Positions 40,084 to 52,640 of a DNA stretch of 64,000 nt are shown piece by piece. The translations under genes were made by a program, and so were the position numbers. Source of the DNA: Oncomelania hupensis (taxonomy: Eukaryota; Mollusca; Gastropoda; Littorinimorpha; Pomatiopsidae); assembly GCA_036898135.1 (NCBI GenBank), contig CM072522.1:34546451-34610450 (forward strand). The letters are read 5' to 3'. Within the stretch, counting starts at the first letter, position 1; each line of letters begins with the position of its first letter. The notes under the pieces are model-generated. The model searched no databases, had not been told where the DNA came from, and saw nothing but the letters and a program-made list of their open reading frames with translations.

Positions 40084-43000
40084 ATGGCGATGGATAGCAC
40101 TACCAGGCAACAAAACATGAAACCAATTTCAGCCAAAACTACTAGAAGATGCTCGTGGGGAATGTGTAACACAGATAGTAGATATCCAGAACGATGTATT
40201 GGCGTCAAATTTATTCCTTTTGTGAAACCTGGAAAGTACAACTACCATCTCGAGAAATGCTTACGCTGGATAAAAGCATGTGGACGACCACACGAGCAAC
40301 TGAATGTTGACAAAATCAAACGGTGGACCTACATATGCAACAAGGTAACGTCTTCGTTTATGCCTAATTAAGGTAATTACGACTAGTTACATGTGTCTAC
40401 ATTCTCTGGCTCAAGTAACAATAGACAAGGATCTCATTCAGTAAATCTGACACTGTTTTCTTATGCTTAGTGAATACTCTCATATCATCATATGATTATT
40501 AATCAGACTGTACACGTCGTCACATGACAGTGATTCGGTGAAGTTAGTCTTAGGCCTACATGATTTTTTTTTTTACTTTGCAAGAATATAAATAATTATC
40601 ACAATTTATCGAAGGGCTATCGTTAGGTTATGTAAATGTTTTAGTGTGTGTGTTTAAGAGCTCAGGCCTAGTCACTGAAAATAAAATGTGATTATTAAGT
40701 ATTAATTTCAATCCGAAATAGCCAATGAGGGGCAATCAAGCCCATGGTTGTGTAGTGTTGTATAGATCTATATCTTTGCAACACCTACAGATACTAGCCT
40801 ATATAATTATAGTCACACAGTAAGCAAATGCCCAAATTTAGTCAGTATGGTTACTTAGTCTGTTGTGTCAAACAAATCTTTCATATTAAAAATTAACAAA
40901 GATTATCATAATCAAGTATAGGCCTAGCATTAGTTGCTTGTTGATCAGTGATGCAAATAAACTGGTGCAGCTGTAACTATTAGTATTACTGTAGCATTAT
41001 TAATTAATATATTAATACTAATCTGTAATCAACTAGAACAACAACTAACAAGATTAAAAATCCATATGTTCTATTATTGCAGCACTTTGTGGATGGTGAG
41101 CCTACTGTTGAGAATCCAGACCCAGTTTCTGCTTTGGGAAACAACTCAAGAAGAAGAAAACTACCAGCTCGAAGGGTTACAACGCAAACTGTAACTTCTA
41201 AAAGGAGAAAAATTAATTATGCGCCTAGCTGTGATACTGAAAATGCAACTCAACTTGATCAAGTGGTACGTTACATTTTTTTAAACACTACATTAATATG
41301 AATGTAACAGCTTAAACCAAGTGCGCTCAGCAAAAAATAAAGATTAGGCACCCATTGGGGTCTTAACTCTTTCCCTGCCAATCGACGATATATCGTCGAT
41401 CTGAGCCGCCATGTTTGTGCCAATCGACGATATACCGTCGATTTCAGTATTCCGTTTCGTTCCGGTTTTTTGCGCAGTCCAATCCAAGTTTTATTTTAAC
41501 CAAAGAGAGATAACTCTTTGTACTTTCGTTCCAGATCGACATGCGCGTGGTTTCTTCAAATTGATTCGTTTTTAGAGTGTTTTTTGTGCATTTTACTAAG
41601 CATATGTAATGGGCACAATCGACAGTATGTCAAACTGTGCTAATAATCAATATAATTTCAAACTGTAAAGTGTATTTTGATCCTAAATAAATTTTCATTC
41701 AATAACATAATCAAATTAACTTTTTTTTTCTTATTCTTCACTCTTTTACCTTTAATTTGATATGAAATATGTCTATTTAACAACTATTATTGAAAGAACA
41801 GTAGCTTAAATGCCTAAGGTACTGAACTTTCTTTCCGGTGCCAGAGAAATGTCTGGCACAAACGTGGAAACATGCCTGGCAGGGAAAGAGTTAAAAAGCC
41901 AAATCTCATAAGTTACTTGGAATTTTTCCGTGAAATTGTATGAGTTCCTCAGACTCCAAAGGAACTTTGTTTCTGGAAACTTTTGTTCCGTTATCAACAA
42001 AAGATTTTTTTTTTTGGTAGAGGTGGCGTTTTGACTCCACACCTAGGCCAGCGTGGGTCCGCTTGAACCCATACTTTTAACAGAGTAGTGTACTTCCCGT
42101 TTCTGTTAACTTTCATATAAAAATGAGAAAGTAGAAATACCTTTCCAGGAAATGTGCTGTTTATAGAGTAACATAGTTTCATTCATGGTTTCAGTGTAGA
42201 TGCTATATGTGAATGAAACACGTTTTGCTTCTTTGAGAAGTATGGTGTGTAGTCGGAAGCGCGACCCATTGGGGTCTTAAAAAGCCAATATCTCGTATGA
42301 AAAATAAAACATCACGTTTTGCTGTGTTTAGGTTGGGCATGAAAACATGAAATTCTTGATGAATGTTGATCGTGGTTCATTTTATTGCTTCGTGATGGAG
42401 CACGAAGACAGTCCAATGCCAGAGGTGAAGTTGGAGATTGACATTGCTGAAGAACCAGTGGGAGACAGGAAGAGGTTGCAAACGTGGCACGCACAAGGTG
42501 AGTTGATCGTAGAAAAGAGGATTGAATACTAGACCACAGGCCTACGAGTTTGTCACTAGTGCTTAGGCCCTAGGGCTTGAGAGTAGACTAAGTTAGACTA
42601 AGTTATTACATAAAAGCATTACACGTTGGAAGGATCATCGATGGCGCTGAAGTAAATAACAGACAGTCTTGGGATTATACAAGGGAACCAATTGATAAAA
42701 CATCGAAAACATCAAGTATCAAGTATCAAGTAAGATAGCTCTCCAAGTCTCGAAGTTGCAATATACATACTTTTAGTATTACTAGAAACAAATGAGACAA
42801 CAAATTAATACATAAAAAGAAGAATTCATCCCACAAAATCACACCGTTTGCCCCACTAAAGTGACAAAAGATGACCTTTTCAACTGCGAAATCAATAAGC
42901 CGTAATAACTTTACTTGGCCATGAATTTGTACCATTCTTACATTTATTGAAAATAGACCAATAATGTTTTGTTCAATGCACTATCTATGTGTATACTAAT

Positions 43001-46000
43001 GATTGAACAAGTTATTGTTTGATTAATAAACTAATACAGTAAAAGTAAAGGTAGTGATAAGCAAAGATATTAACATACACGTTGCAACCTAATACTAGGG
43101 TAACTCATGACGATGATATAGTGTTACATCTTGACAGAAAGCGGCAGGGCTATCATTTTATTTTCTTGTTTTGGCACACTGTAGACTCAAAGGGAAACTT
43201 CACAGTATCACAGGTGGGAAAGGATACATTTTTTGAAAGCAGAATGATTGATTTAAAAATATGTATTGTAAAAACTAAGTATTGTATTTGTAAAAACTAA
43301 GTATTGTAAAAACTAAGTATTGTAAAAAGAACCCCTTCCTCTCTCACACATCCCCCATGTTGTCTTATTTCTCTTAAATATTGGGTGGAACCTCACAGCA
43401 GACCTACAACCAACAATAAAAAAGCATGGAGATGACATGCTACAGAAGACTTCTGGGCATTTCCTATACCCAGGCAGAAGAAGAGGGAGACAGAAAAAGA
43501 GGTGGGAGGACAACATTGGAGAATGGACTGGCTTGACACTGAGCAAAGCCTTAAGAGCTGCTGAGGACAGTGAAAGATGGAATACGCTGGTTAAACGATC
43601 ATCTGTGGTTTCCCAATGACAAGGATAGGAATATTGGGTGTGCAATCCTGTAGAACGTTGTTTGTGGACGCGTACTCTAAGGTGGGACTAACTTGCCCTG
43701 TCCATAGGCTAGAGACCAATGGAGCTTGTCAGGTGTGGGATCGATCACACCTTTTGGCGTTATGTTTCTCAAAATATTATTTACCTTTGACTCGGGCCAC
43801 GTCTCAGGCGTTTTCTCTGAGTATGCAGGTTTGCTCACCTCAGTGATAGATAAAGGTGTCTGGTCTAATGAGAATGAACTGGGGGTTATTGATAGCACCT
43901 TGGATAACATCCTTATTAGACACTATCCTCCATGGTATGAGAGAAATGATAGGAAAGACCCCTCTTTACATTGGATAACATCCTTATTAGACACTATCCT
44001 CCATGGTATGAGGAAAATGATAGGAAAGACCTCTCTTCACTTTGGGTAACATTTTTATTAGACACTATCCTCCATGGTCTGAGGGAAATGATAGGGAAAA
44101 CCTCTCTTCACCTTGGATATAACATCCTTATTAGACACTATCCTCCGTGTTATGAGGAAAATGATAGGAAAGACCTCTCTTCACCTTGGATAACATCCTT
44201 ATTAGACACTATCCTCTATGGTATGAGGGAAATGATAGGAAAGACCTCTCTTCACCTTGGATAACATCCTTATTAGACACTATCCTCCATGGTATGAGGA
44301 AAATGATAGGAAAGACCTCTCTTCACCTTGGATAACATCCTTATTAGACACTATCCTCCATGGTATGAGGGAAATGATAGGGAAAACCTCTCTTCACCTT
44401 GGATATAACATCCTTATTAGACACTATCCTCCATGGTATGAGGGAAATGATAGGAAAGACCTCTCTTCACCTTGGATACAACATCCTTATTAGACACTAT
44501 CCTCCGTGGTATGAGGGAAATGATAGGAAAGACCTCTCTTCACCTTGGATAACATCCTTATTAGACACTATCCTCCGTGGTATGAGGGAAATGATAGGAA
44601 AGACCTCTCTTCACCTTGGATAACATCCTTATTAGACACTAGCCTCCGTGGTATGAGGGAAATGATAGGAAAGACCTCTCTTCACCTTGGATATAACATC
44701 CTTATTAGACACTATCCTCCACGGTATGAGGGAAATGATAGGAAAGATTTCTCTTTACCTTGGATAACATCCTTATTAGACACTATCCTCCATGGTATGA
44801 GAGAAATGATAGGAAAGACCCCTCTTCACCTTGGATAACATCCTTATTAGACACTATCCTCCGTGGTATGAGGGAAATGATAGGAAAGATCCCTCTTCAC
44901 CTTGGATAATATCCTTATTAGACACTATCCTCCATGGTATGAGGGAAATGATAGGAAAGACCTCTCTTCACCCTGGATAACATCCTTATTAGACACTATC
45001 CTCTGTGGTATGAGGGAAATGATAGGAAAGACCTCTCTTCACCCTGGATAACATCCTTATTAGACACTATCCTCTGTGGTATGAGGAAAATTATAGGAAA
45101 GACCTCTCTTCACTTCTCTGCTGCCAGTGGTTTGCATGGGTGGATGTGTGCCATAGACACAGATGGCCATGTGTGGATGTGTGCCATAGACACAGATGGC
45201 CATGTGTGGATGTGTGCCATAGACACAGATGGCCATGTGTGGATGTGTGCCTTAGACACAGATGGCCATGTGGGTGTGTGCCATAGATACAGATGGCCAT
45301 GTGTGATGTGTGCCATGGACACAGATGTCTATGTGGCTGTGTTCTCAGCTCCTCACTGTATAGGCTGGGCTTGCTGAAGATCAAGGGACCGATTTTCTAA
45401 AGCATGAGAAGCCGTCTGGATGAAGTTCCCAGAAAAGAAACATCTTCACTAGTAGTGGTGTGGCAGTCTTGGTGTTTATTCAGTTCATCACTCACCGCCC
45501 TGGCTTTCAGTATTAAGAAATATGTTCATTTACATTTATTTATATTTATGTTTGATTTTTTGGTGTTGTCTTTTTTTTTGTTTTGCTCTAGAAGTTGCTG
45601 GAGGAGAAAGTCAGCATGTCTCTCACACCAGCAGAGAACAGATTGTCAGAGACACAGCAGGCCTGAGTGGCAGCTTGTTTGAGATAAAGGAAGAATCTGA
45701 AAGTAAGACCAAGCCTGACAGTGACGCAATGGAGCCACATGACCCAGTGTTATCTAAAGTGAAGATAGAGCCTGACAGTGACACAATGGAGCCACATGAC
45801 CCAGTGTTATCTAAAGTGAAGACAGAGCCTGACAGTGACACAATGGAGTCACATGACCCAGTGTTATCTAAAGTGAAGACAGAGCCTGGCGGTGACCAGA
45901 TGGAGCCACATGACCCAGTGTTATCTAAAGTGAAGACAGAGCCTGACAGTGACACAATGGAGCCACATGACCCAGTGTTATTTAAGACAGAACCTGACAG

Positions 46001-46572
46001 TGACACAATGGAGCCACATGAGACAATGGTGCAATATGGCCCAATGTCATATAAAGTGAAGACAGAGCCTGGCGGTGACCAGATGGAGCCACATGACCCA
46101 GTGTTATTTGCAGTGAAGACAGAGCCTGACGGTGACCAGATGGAGCCACATGACCCAGTGTTATTTGCAGTGAAGACAGAGCCTGACGGTGACCAGATGG
46201 AGCCACATGACCCAGCATTGTTTAAAGTGAAGACAGAGCCTGGTGGTGACCAGATGGAGCCACATGACCCAGTGTTATTTGAAGTGAAGACAGAGCCTGG
46301 TGGTGACCAGATGGAGCCACATGACCCAGCATTGTTTAAAGTGAAGACAGAGCCTGGCAGTGACTGGATGGAGCCACATGACCCAGTGTTATTTAAAGTG
46401 AAGACAGAGCCTGATGGTGACCTGATGGAACCACATGACCCAATGTTGTCTGAAGTGAAGACAGAGCCTGATGGTGACCTGATAGAACCACATGAGCCAA
46501 TGTTGTCTGAAGTGAAGACAGAGCCAGACAGTGATGCAGAGGAAGAGCTGTCAGTATTGGTTGGCATGACAG
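40084..46572 (+). CDS. THAP zinc-finger protein with SUMO-consensus repeat array, copy B
   Basis: Exons are 40084-40344, 41083-41265, 42332-42497 and 45592-46572. Exons 1-3 have the same lengths as in copy A (261, 183, 166 nt). Exon 4 is 981 nt instead of 456 nt because it has 14 repeat units rather than 5, and the frame is preserved throughout (about 530 codons). The domain order is THAP C2CH zinc finger, basic segment, acidic linker, repeat array. Units vary around MEPHDPVLSKVKTEPDSDT; one is shortened (LFKTEPDSDT, lacking the V-K pair) and one is diverged around MVQYGPMSYKVKTEP. AATAAA follows the read-through stop at about 46598, so exon 4 could be terminal. That all substitutions and length changes stay in frame suggests a translated exon. 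Confidence 0.6.
41367..41890. mobile_element. piggyBac-type MITE in intron 2, copy B
   Basis: Same element as at 4012-4534, with TTAA at 41363-41366 and 41891-41894. The second internal palindrome carries one mismatch here (ATATACCG for ATATATCG). Insertion therefore predates the separation of the two copies. Confidence 0.88.
43425..43613 (+). mobile_element. LINE 3'-end fragment, right arm copy B
   Basis: Counterpart of 6061-6250. Confidence 0.75.
43899..45115 (+). repeat. 71-bp minisatellite, right arm copy B (intron 3)
   Basis: About 17 units, against about 12 in copy A. Higher-order similarity between blocks suggests multi-unit duplication. Confidence 0.93.
45130..45345 (+). repeat. 33-bp minisatellite, right arm copy B
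   Basis: About six units. Followed by a ~105-bp segment (about 45365-45470) that is missing in copy A just before the exon 4 acceptor region. Confidence 0.88.
45715..46540 (+). repeat. Coding 57-bp minisatellite, 14 units (copy B exon 4)
   Basis: Same repeat as at 7863-8161, with 14 units. Several adjacent units are nearly identical (two successive units end VLFAVKTEPDGDQ), which points to recent local expansion. One unit has lost two codons and another has gained six, both in frame. Confidence 0.9.
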
Positions 46573-46767
46573 GTAACGATGGAATTATGTGTGTTTAACA
46601 ATAAAATGTACATTGACGGTTGAAGTTGATCAACTCATTCAGATGAGAGTATAATCAGAGGTCTAGTCTGTGCAAGCACACATTCCATCAAACACACAAA
46701 CATTTAACTCACTTCCCACTGGATGATTTAGTACTATGTTCTTTGCCTTACACTGGCCATAGCTTGG

Positions 46768-47098
46768 GAATATTGGACGCTTTTTGCCAAATGGTCACTA
46801 GGGCTTCCTATGGTATTATTATTTAGCAATGTAGGCATTTTATATGTATGTTTTTTGTTGATATTTTAAAATGTTTGTATTCAGTTTTGTTTTTGTAAAC
46901 AGGGGGTCGATAAATTAGAGTATAACCTCAGAGTAGGATGCCTTTATTGTACTGTGACCGGCTGGTGGAGTGCCTTCAGTGTTACCACTGGGGTTGTTTC
47001 GGCAGATCTTTTATGCGGATCAGGGGTGAGTCCGCTTTCAGCCAAGTTGTGGTCTTGATTTTGTGGTCCTGATTCAGCTCTTCGCAGTCTGCTGGACC
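46768..47098 (+). repeat. Unclassified dispersed repeat, copy B, first occurrence
   Basis: Counterpart of 8390-8720. Confidence 0.65.
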
Positions 47099-47362
47099 CT
47101 GTAAGCAATGGATAACTAAATTAAACCAGCCATTTGTATTATTTAGGAAATAATTTTATTAAAAAAATAAAATACTACACAAGAGAACCTGAAAATTTCA
47201 GGAGTTATTTTTAACATATTGGTACACTATAATGAAAAGGTTGAATGAAATGTTTCAAGTGGAAAATGCTCGATTTAGATAAGGGGTCTAAATGACCCTG
47301 TTTTTTTGTCAAAGTAGATGATGCCATTTTGATTGCCAAAAATCACACAAAACCCTTGCCTA

Positions 47363-47578
47363 TCTTCCTATCCCATTCCGTAACTCGGAGGTCGTTGGGG
47401 CACCACAGATGATCGTTTAACCAACGTACTCCATCTTTCTCTGTCTTCAGCAACCCTGACGGCTTCGCTCAGTGTCAAGCCAGTCCATTCTCGAAAGTTG
47501 TCCTCCCACCTCTTTTTCAATCTCCATCTTTTTCTACCTCCTTGCACTATGCCTTAAAATATGGTCTTTGCAAAGCCA
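47363..47578 (-). mobile_element. LINE 3'-end fragment, diverged, copy B
   Basis: Counterpart of 8985-9200. Confidence 0.65.
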
Positions 47579-47971
47579 GTGATTAGGAAATTAAATCCTG
47601 CTGCGTCATTGTACAGCTGAAGAACACTATGAATCAGTGGGCAATAGCACAAATTCTAAAGCCAGAACTTTAGTTTCATACAAAAATCGACGTCGTTGAA
47701 GCAGAAAAAATGTCACAGTTGAAAACTGCGATCGTGGTTGGTGGAAAAGCGTAGGGCAGGGTACACCTGTGATCACAGTGCTTAGTAGGGAGTAAGTTGA
47801 GGATCCTGATGCTCCTGTGCTATATGGGTGAGTCACTGAGTGCCAGATACATAAATATACCCAGCAAGCACTAGGTTCCTTCTCCCCACAACCCTCAGGG
47901 ACTGTATGCAGGACGCATTGTTAGCTTAACAGGTTGATAGGGGCCATCAGACCAACAGCTCACTGCCCCTT

Positions 47972-49300
47972 TGTAACGAAAGGGGTTATATCAAGAAACT
48001 GCGTGTATGCGTGCGTGAATATTCTGCGTGTTCTCCCGTCTCACACTTTCTAACTCTCAAGAATTCTTTTGTTGTCACACCCCCTTTCTATTACTAGAAA
48101 ATAAACAATAATCAACAAAGTTCACATAAGTACATACAATTCAATCAATAATATGGAAAAAATATATATAGTTTTGTACTCACGTACTATATAGAAATAA
48201 TCCGTGAATCTTATCATTCACAAAACACACACTTAAGTCTCAGTCAGATCATCCAAGAATAAAGTCACCAATCACCAAAACCACCAATAAAATCCCGGTC
48301 AGATAATCCAAGTATCACCAGTCACAATAAACACCACTATCGACCTGGTCACCGTCGACAGAGAGAGATTCCCCCAATACAATAGTCTCATGGAGGTTAG
48401 GATTTGCTGTGTCTTTCTTCGTCTCTAATCCTCTGTCTCTGTCCATATACTATCTTCCTTCTCCTTATCCTTGTCCTTTCTCTCTATCTATCCTGGGTTT
48501 TCTCCTCTATCTATCGTCCTCTTCGCCTTCCCAATAATCCTCCACTGCTGCTGCGGTGGCCGCTGCCGCTGTTGCTGCTGCTGCTGTGGCCGCTGCCGTT
48601 GTTGCTGCTGTTGCTGAGGTGGCAGTGGTTGCTACTGCTGCTGATGTGGTAGCGGTTGCCACTGCTGCCGATGTGGTAGTGGTTGCTACTGCTGCCGATG
48701 TGGTAGCGGTTGCTCCTGCTGCTGATGTGGTAGCGGTTGCTACTGCTGCCGATGTGGCTGTGTTTAGGTGCTCATCTTCTTCTTTGTCTTCTTCTTTGGC
48801 TTCTTCTCTGGCTCCTTCTTTATGCTTCCACCCTTCTTCTTCTCCTTCTTCTTCCTCCTTCGTGAGCTTTGTCTCCGTCTTGACTTTCTTCCTTTTCTTC
48901 TTCTTCTCCTTCTCCTTTACTTCTTCTTCTTCTTTTTCTTCTTCTTCTTCTTCTTCTTCTTCTTCTTCTTTCTTCTTCTTCCTTCTTCTTCTTCCTTCTT
49001 CCTTCTTCCTCTTCTTCTTCTTTTTCTTCTTCTTCTTCTTCTTCCGCCTTGAGGCCCCTCAGCCGGAGACTTCTGCAGTCAACAGCTGCTAGAAGTACAA
49101 CACACACAACGACCACTCCTTGGTCCAGTCAAAAGAAGAATGCAAACATTTTTCTTGAATACATGTAATGGGTGAACCGTCACATGACTAGCTCAACCAA
49201 TGCAGAAATTAGTAATCAATAAAAATATTATAATTTATATCTTCTCACAGGAAGATACTACAGTAATCGGACCGAAATATTATAAACCTGGTCCGTGACA
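47972..49300 (-). mobile_element. Solo LTR of the outer gypsy element, copy B
   Basis: 1329 bp bounded by TGTAACG...GTGACA and flanked by CCCTT (47967-47971, 49301-49305), the same target duplication as the full element in copy A. At five diagnostic sites up to about 48210 it matches the 9594 LTR; from 48535 it matches the 19600 LTR at several sites. This is the product expected from recombination between the two LTRs of one element. Confidence 0.93.
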
Positions 49301-49329
49301 CCCTTATGACCGATAACTAAGTGCCCTTT

Positions 49330-49697
49330 AGCCCTAATACTGACGACTTCGTAAGCAGGGACCATCTGATAAGCCTCCCATCACTATCTCTGTGAGAAGT
49401 TAGTTCTAATACTGACGACTTCATAAGCAGGGACCATCTGATAAGCCTCCCATCACTATCTCTGTGAGAAGTTAGTTCTAATACTGACGACTTCATAAGC
49501 AGGGACCATCTGATAAGCCTCCCATCACTATCTTTGTGAGAAGTTAGTTCTAATACTGACGACTTCATAAGCAGGGACCATCTGATAAGCCTCCCATCGC
49601 TATCTCTGTGAGAACTTAGTTCTAATACTGACGACTTCATAAGCAGGGACCATCTGATAAGCCTCCCATCTATATCTCTGTGAGAACTTAGTTCTAA
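49330..49697. repeat. 72-bp minisatellite, 5 units, copy B
   Basis: Five units of 72 bp. A minus-strand frame of repeated MKSSVLELTSHRDSDGRL arises because 72 is a multiple of 3; it is not called as a gene. Confidence 0.9.
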
Positions 49698-50166
49698 CCA
49701 ATAAAAGCTGAGAGGGTGGGGGTGGATCCCTCACTTCCGGCAGGTGTGCACATGCAGGTTTTATGCTGCCTTTTCTGCAAGGCTAGAAAATGGCAGAAAG
49801 TGAAGAAGTGTTCCTGGATCTGGTTCTTATGTTTCTTTGATGCATGATAGATATCAATGAAACACACATACTTTGCACATTTGGTCAACCTCACTCCAAG
49901 GTCAAGGTCACTGGAGCTTTCCAAAGTCAGTATAGGTGTTTTGAAGTGAAATATAGGTATTTAGCAGTGACCTTGACTCTAAACTATGAGAAATATAAAT
50001 TCCAACCTTGTTGTATTTAGAGGTGATACTGATAGATTGATCTTTCATATATGTTATGATTTTGTGTTGATCTTGAAGACCAAGGTCATTTTAGGCCTTA
50101 CAAAAATTGTTAACAAATTGGTGATTGTAAAGTGGAATGGTCTATATTATATAATGAGGGGCTGTT

Positions 50167-50346
50167 TACTTGGTGGCAGGATAGCTCAGTTGTCAGAACG
50201 CACGACTTGTATATGTGCGTCTCAGGCGATGTTGGTTTGAATCCTGACTTCAGCAAACTATTTTGTGATTGCTGGATAGTAGTGGCCAACGCTTTGAGAA
50301 GCTCTCTGAGCTTGTAAGTGCGCTGTATAAGAATAATCTCTCTCTT
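50167..50346 (+). mobile_element. tRNA-derived SINE, copy B
   Basis: Counterpart of 21516-21695. Confidence 0.8.
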
Positions 50347-50772
50347 TAATCAGAGTTTTCAAGCTAGTGCAGCAATTTTATGATCCACTAACTACTGCTC
50401 TCTTGAATTTTTACAGTTCGTCACACAAGAGGCCGTCATTTTAAATGTCTTAAAACTTCTGTTCAATACCCCCCCGCCAATTCGAGCAGTTTTGTTTGTT
50501 TGTAAAATAATAGTACTTACGAGTACTGATTAATGTAAAAGAAAAAGATATAATTAGTATTGACATGTACGTTTATTCTTTTTTCTTTAATGAATTAATT
50601 AACATTGTTATTTGTTTAGATTTTTTTAATAAGTATTAATTTCTTTATATGCATGTAGGTATATATAAGTACATATATTCTTACATTTCATTGGTTTTTT
50701 TTTCGTTTTTACTGATGTTGTTGCATGTATGGACAAAGGAAAATGTCTCTTTTTTATTATTGGAGTATAAAG

Positions 50773-51328
50773 TTGAATTGTACTGTATTGAATTGTTCTG
50801 TACTGTATTTCATTGAATTGTACAGTGTTGTATTGAATTGTACTGTGTTGTATGGAATTGTACTGTATGAATTGTATTGAATTTTACAGTACTGTATTGA
50901 TTTGTACTATATTGTATTGAAGTGTACTGTATTGTATTGAATTATTCTATATTGATTTGTACTGTACTGTATTGCATTCAATTGTACTGTACTGTATTAA
51001 ATTGTACTGTACTGTATTGAATTGTTCTGTACTGTATTGAATTGTTCTGTACTGTATTAAATTGTTCTGTACTGTATTTCATTGAATTGTACTGTGTTGT
51101 ATTGAATTGTACAGTGTTGTATTGATTTGTACTATTTTGTATTGAAGTGTATTGTATTGACATGTATTGTATTGTATTGAATTATTCTATATTGATTTGT
51201 ACTGTATTGTATTGCATTCAATGGTATTGAATTGTACTGTACTGTATTGAATTGTACTGTACTGTATTGAATTATACTGTACTGTATTGTATTGAATTGT
51301 ACTGTATTGAATTGTACTGTATTGAAGG
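50773..51328. repeat. 5-bp-period AT-rich satellite, copy B
   Basis: Counterpart of 22128-22678, nearly identical in length. Confidence 0.88.
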
Positions 51329-51841
51329 ATAGGGTAGGAAATAAAGAAAATGCATTAAAAAAACAAAACAATGTAAACTAGACAGACCGAGGTACTGTTC
51401 TTTTTTTTAGTAGGCCTATGTAAAATGTAACATGAATCACAGTGTACTAAAAAATATAATAATAATTGTATTTATTATTGTGTATATGAGGGCCCTCCCT
51501 ACCTCCCCCCTTCCATCACCCCCCTCCCCCAAAAAATTGTCTATGGTATTCCGACAGACCCTAATTTTTTGGCCCGACCCTAAACTTTTTTTTGGTATCA
51601 TTTGAGGAAAAAAATGAAAAAAAGCAACCCAAAAAAATCGATTCTGAAATAGAACTGTTTGCGCTCAGCTCAATGAACAGATGACAGAAGGGAGGTAAAC
51701 TCAAATCAAGAAGGAGTAAATGGTTGTCACTCATGTTAAACTTCCGTTTATGTGCTAAAAATGGAGAAAAAAATAAAGAGGCTACCCACCGACCTTATTT
51801 TTCCAATGTTACCGTTAACAGACTTTTTAAAAAAGGGGACC

Positions 51842-51893
<52 letters not shown>

Positions 51894-51911
51894 GATTGTA
51901 ATGTAGTATTG

Positions 51912-52216
51912 TTGGGGTGTCGGATAGCGCAGTGGTTGGAGCACTCGCTACTGTGTCGCAAGTTAAGCACCGTCCAGTGCGGTTAGCACTTGGATGGGAG
52001 ACAGCAAAACGTGAAGCAACAAATAACAACACACACAGTTGACTCAACTGTGACTGAGTACCTATTCTCTTAAGGGTGGGGAAGGTATTTAAGCGAGGGA
52101 GAGAGATGGGCATCACCCTCATTACGCTGGCCCAAGATAAGTGTGATCTCCAGCATCATGCTCCCCTATGGCCACAAGGCTATGGGACCACCTTTACCTT
52201 TTACCTTTACCTTATT
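51912..52216 (+). mobile_element. SINE with tRNA-type box A and 5S-rRNA-like segment, copy B
   Basis: Counterpart of 23252-23565; promoter-like blocks unchanged. Confidence 0.7.
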
Positions 52217-52554
52217 ATTGTAGTTGTTACTGATACTATTATAGTATTATTCAATTCTTATATAATTATAATATTAATATTTAATTACAATATTATTATA
52301 TAATTATAATAATTAGTATAATGGTATTGATTGCAGTCATTTGATAATTTCCCAGGAAATACCATTTTCTTTCTTTCATCTAATAGCAATCTCTCTGCCT
52401 TTACCCCACATGTTTGAGTTTTAAAGTGTTTGTTAGAGCCTATGTATGTACAATTTAAGTTCTTTGAGTGTTCATTAATATTAATAATAATATTAATAAC
52501 ATTATCATTATTATTATTATTTTAATTATTTATTATTATTATTTTTAATAGGAT

Positions 52555-52640
52555 TTATTTAGCGCAAATATCTCATGATCATATGTCAATATTCCATTTT
52601 CCAGTAATTACAAAAATGTGTGTGTGTGTGTGTGACATTT
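52555..52640. other. Small copy B-specific insertion with (GT)n
   Basis: About 75 bp including a GTGTGT run that replaces a T-run at the matching place in copy A (about 23898). Confidence 0.7.

Larger units (their letters stand above)
42323..46735 (+). repeat. Right arm of large inverted repeat, copy B
   Basis: A ~4.41 kb inverted counterpart of 35147-39803. It carries exons 3 and 4 of the THAP gene and the intron between them. Beyond 46735 the sequence continues into a dispersed repeat that has no counterpart left of 35147. Confidence 0.92.
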
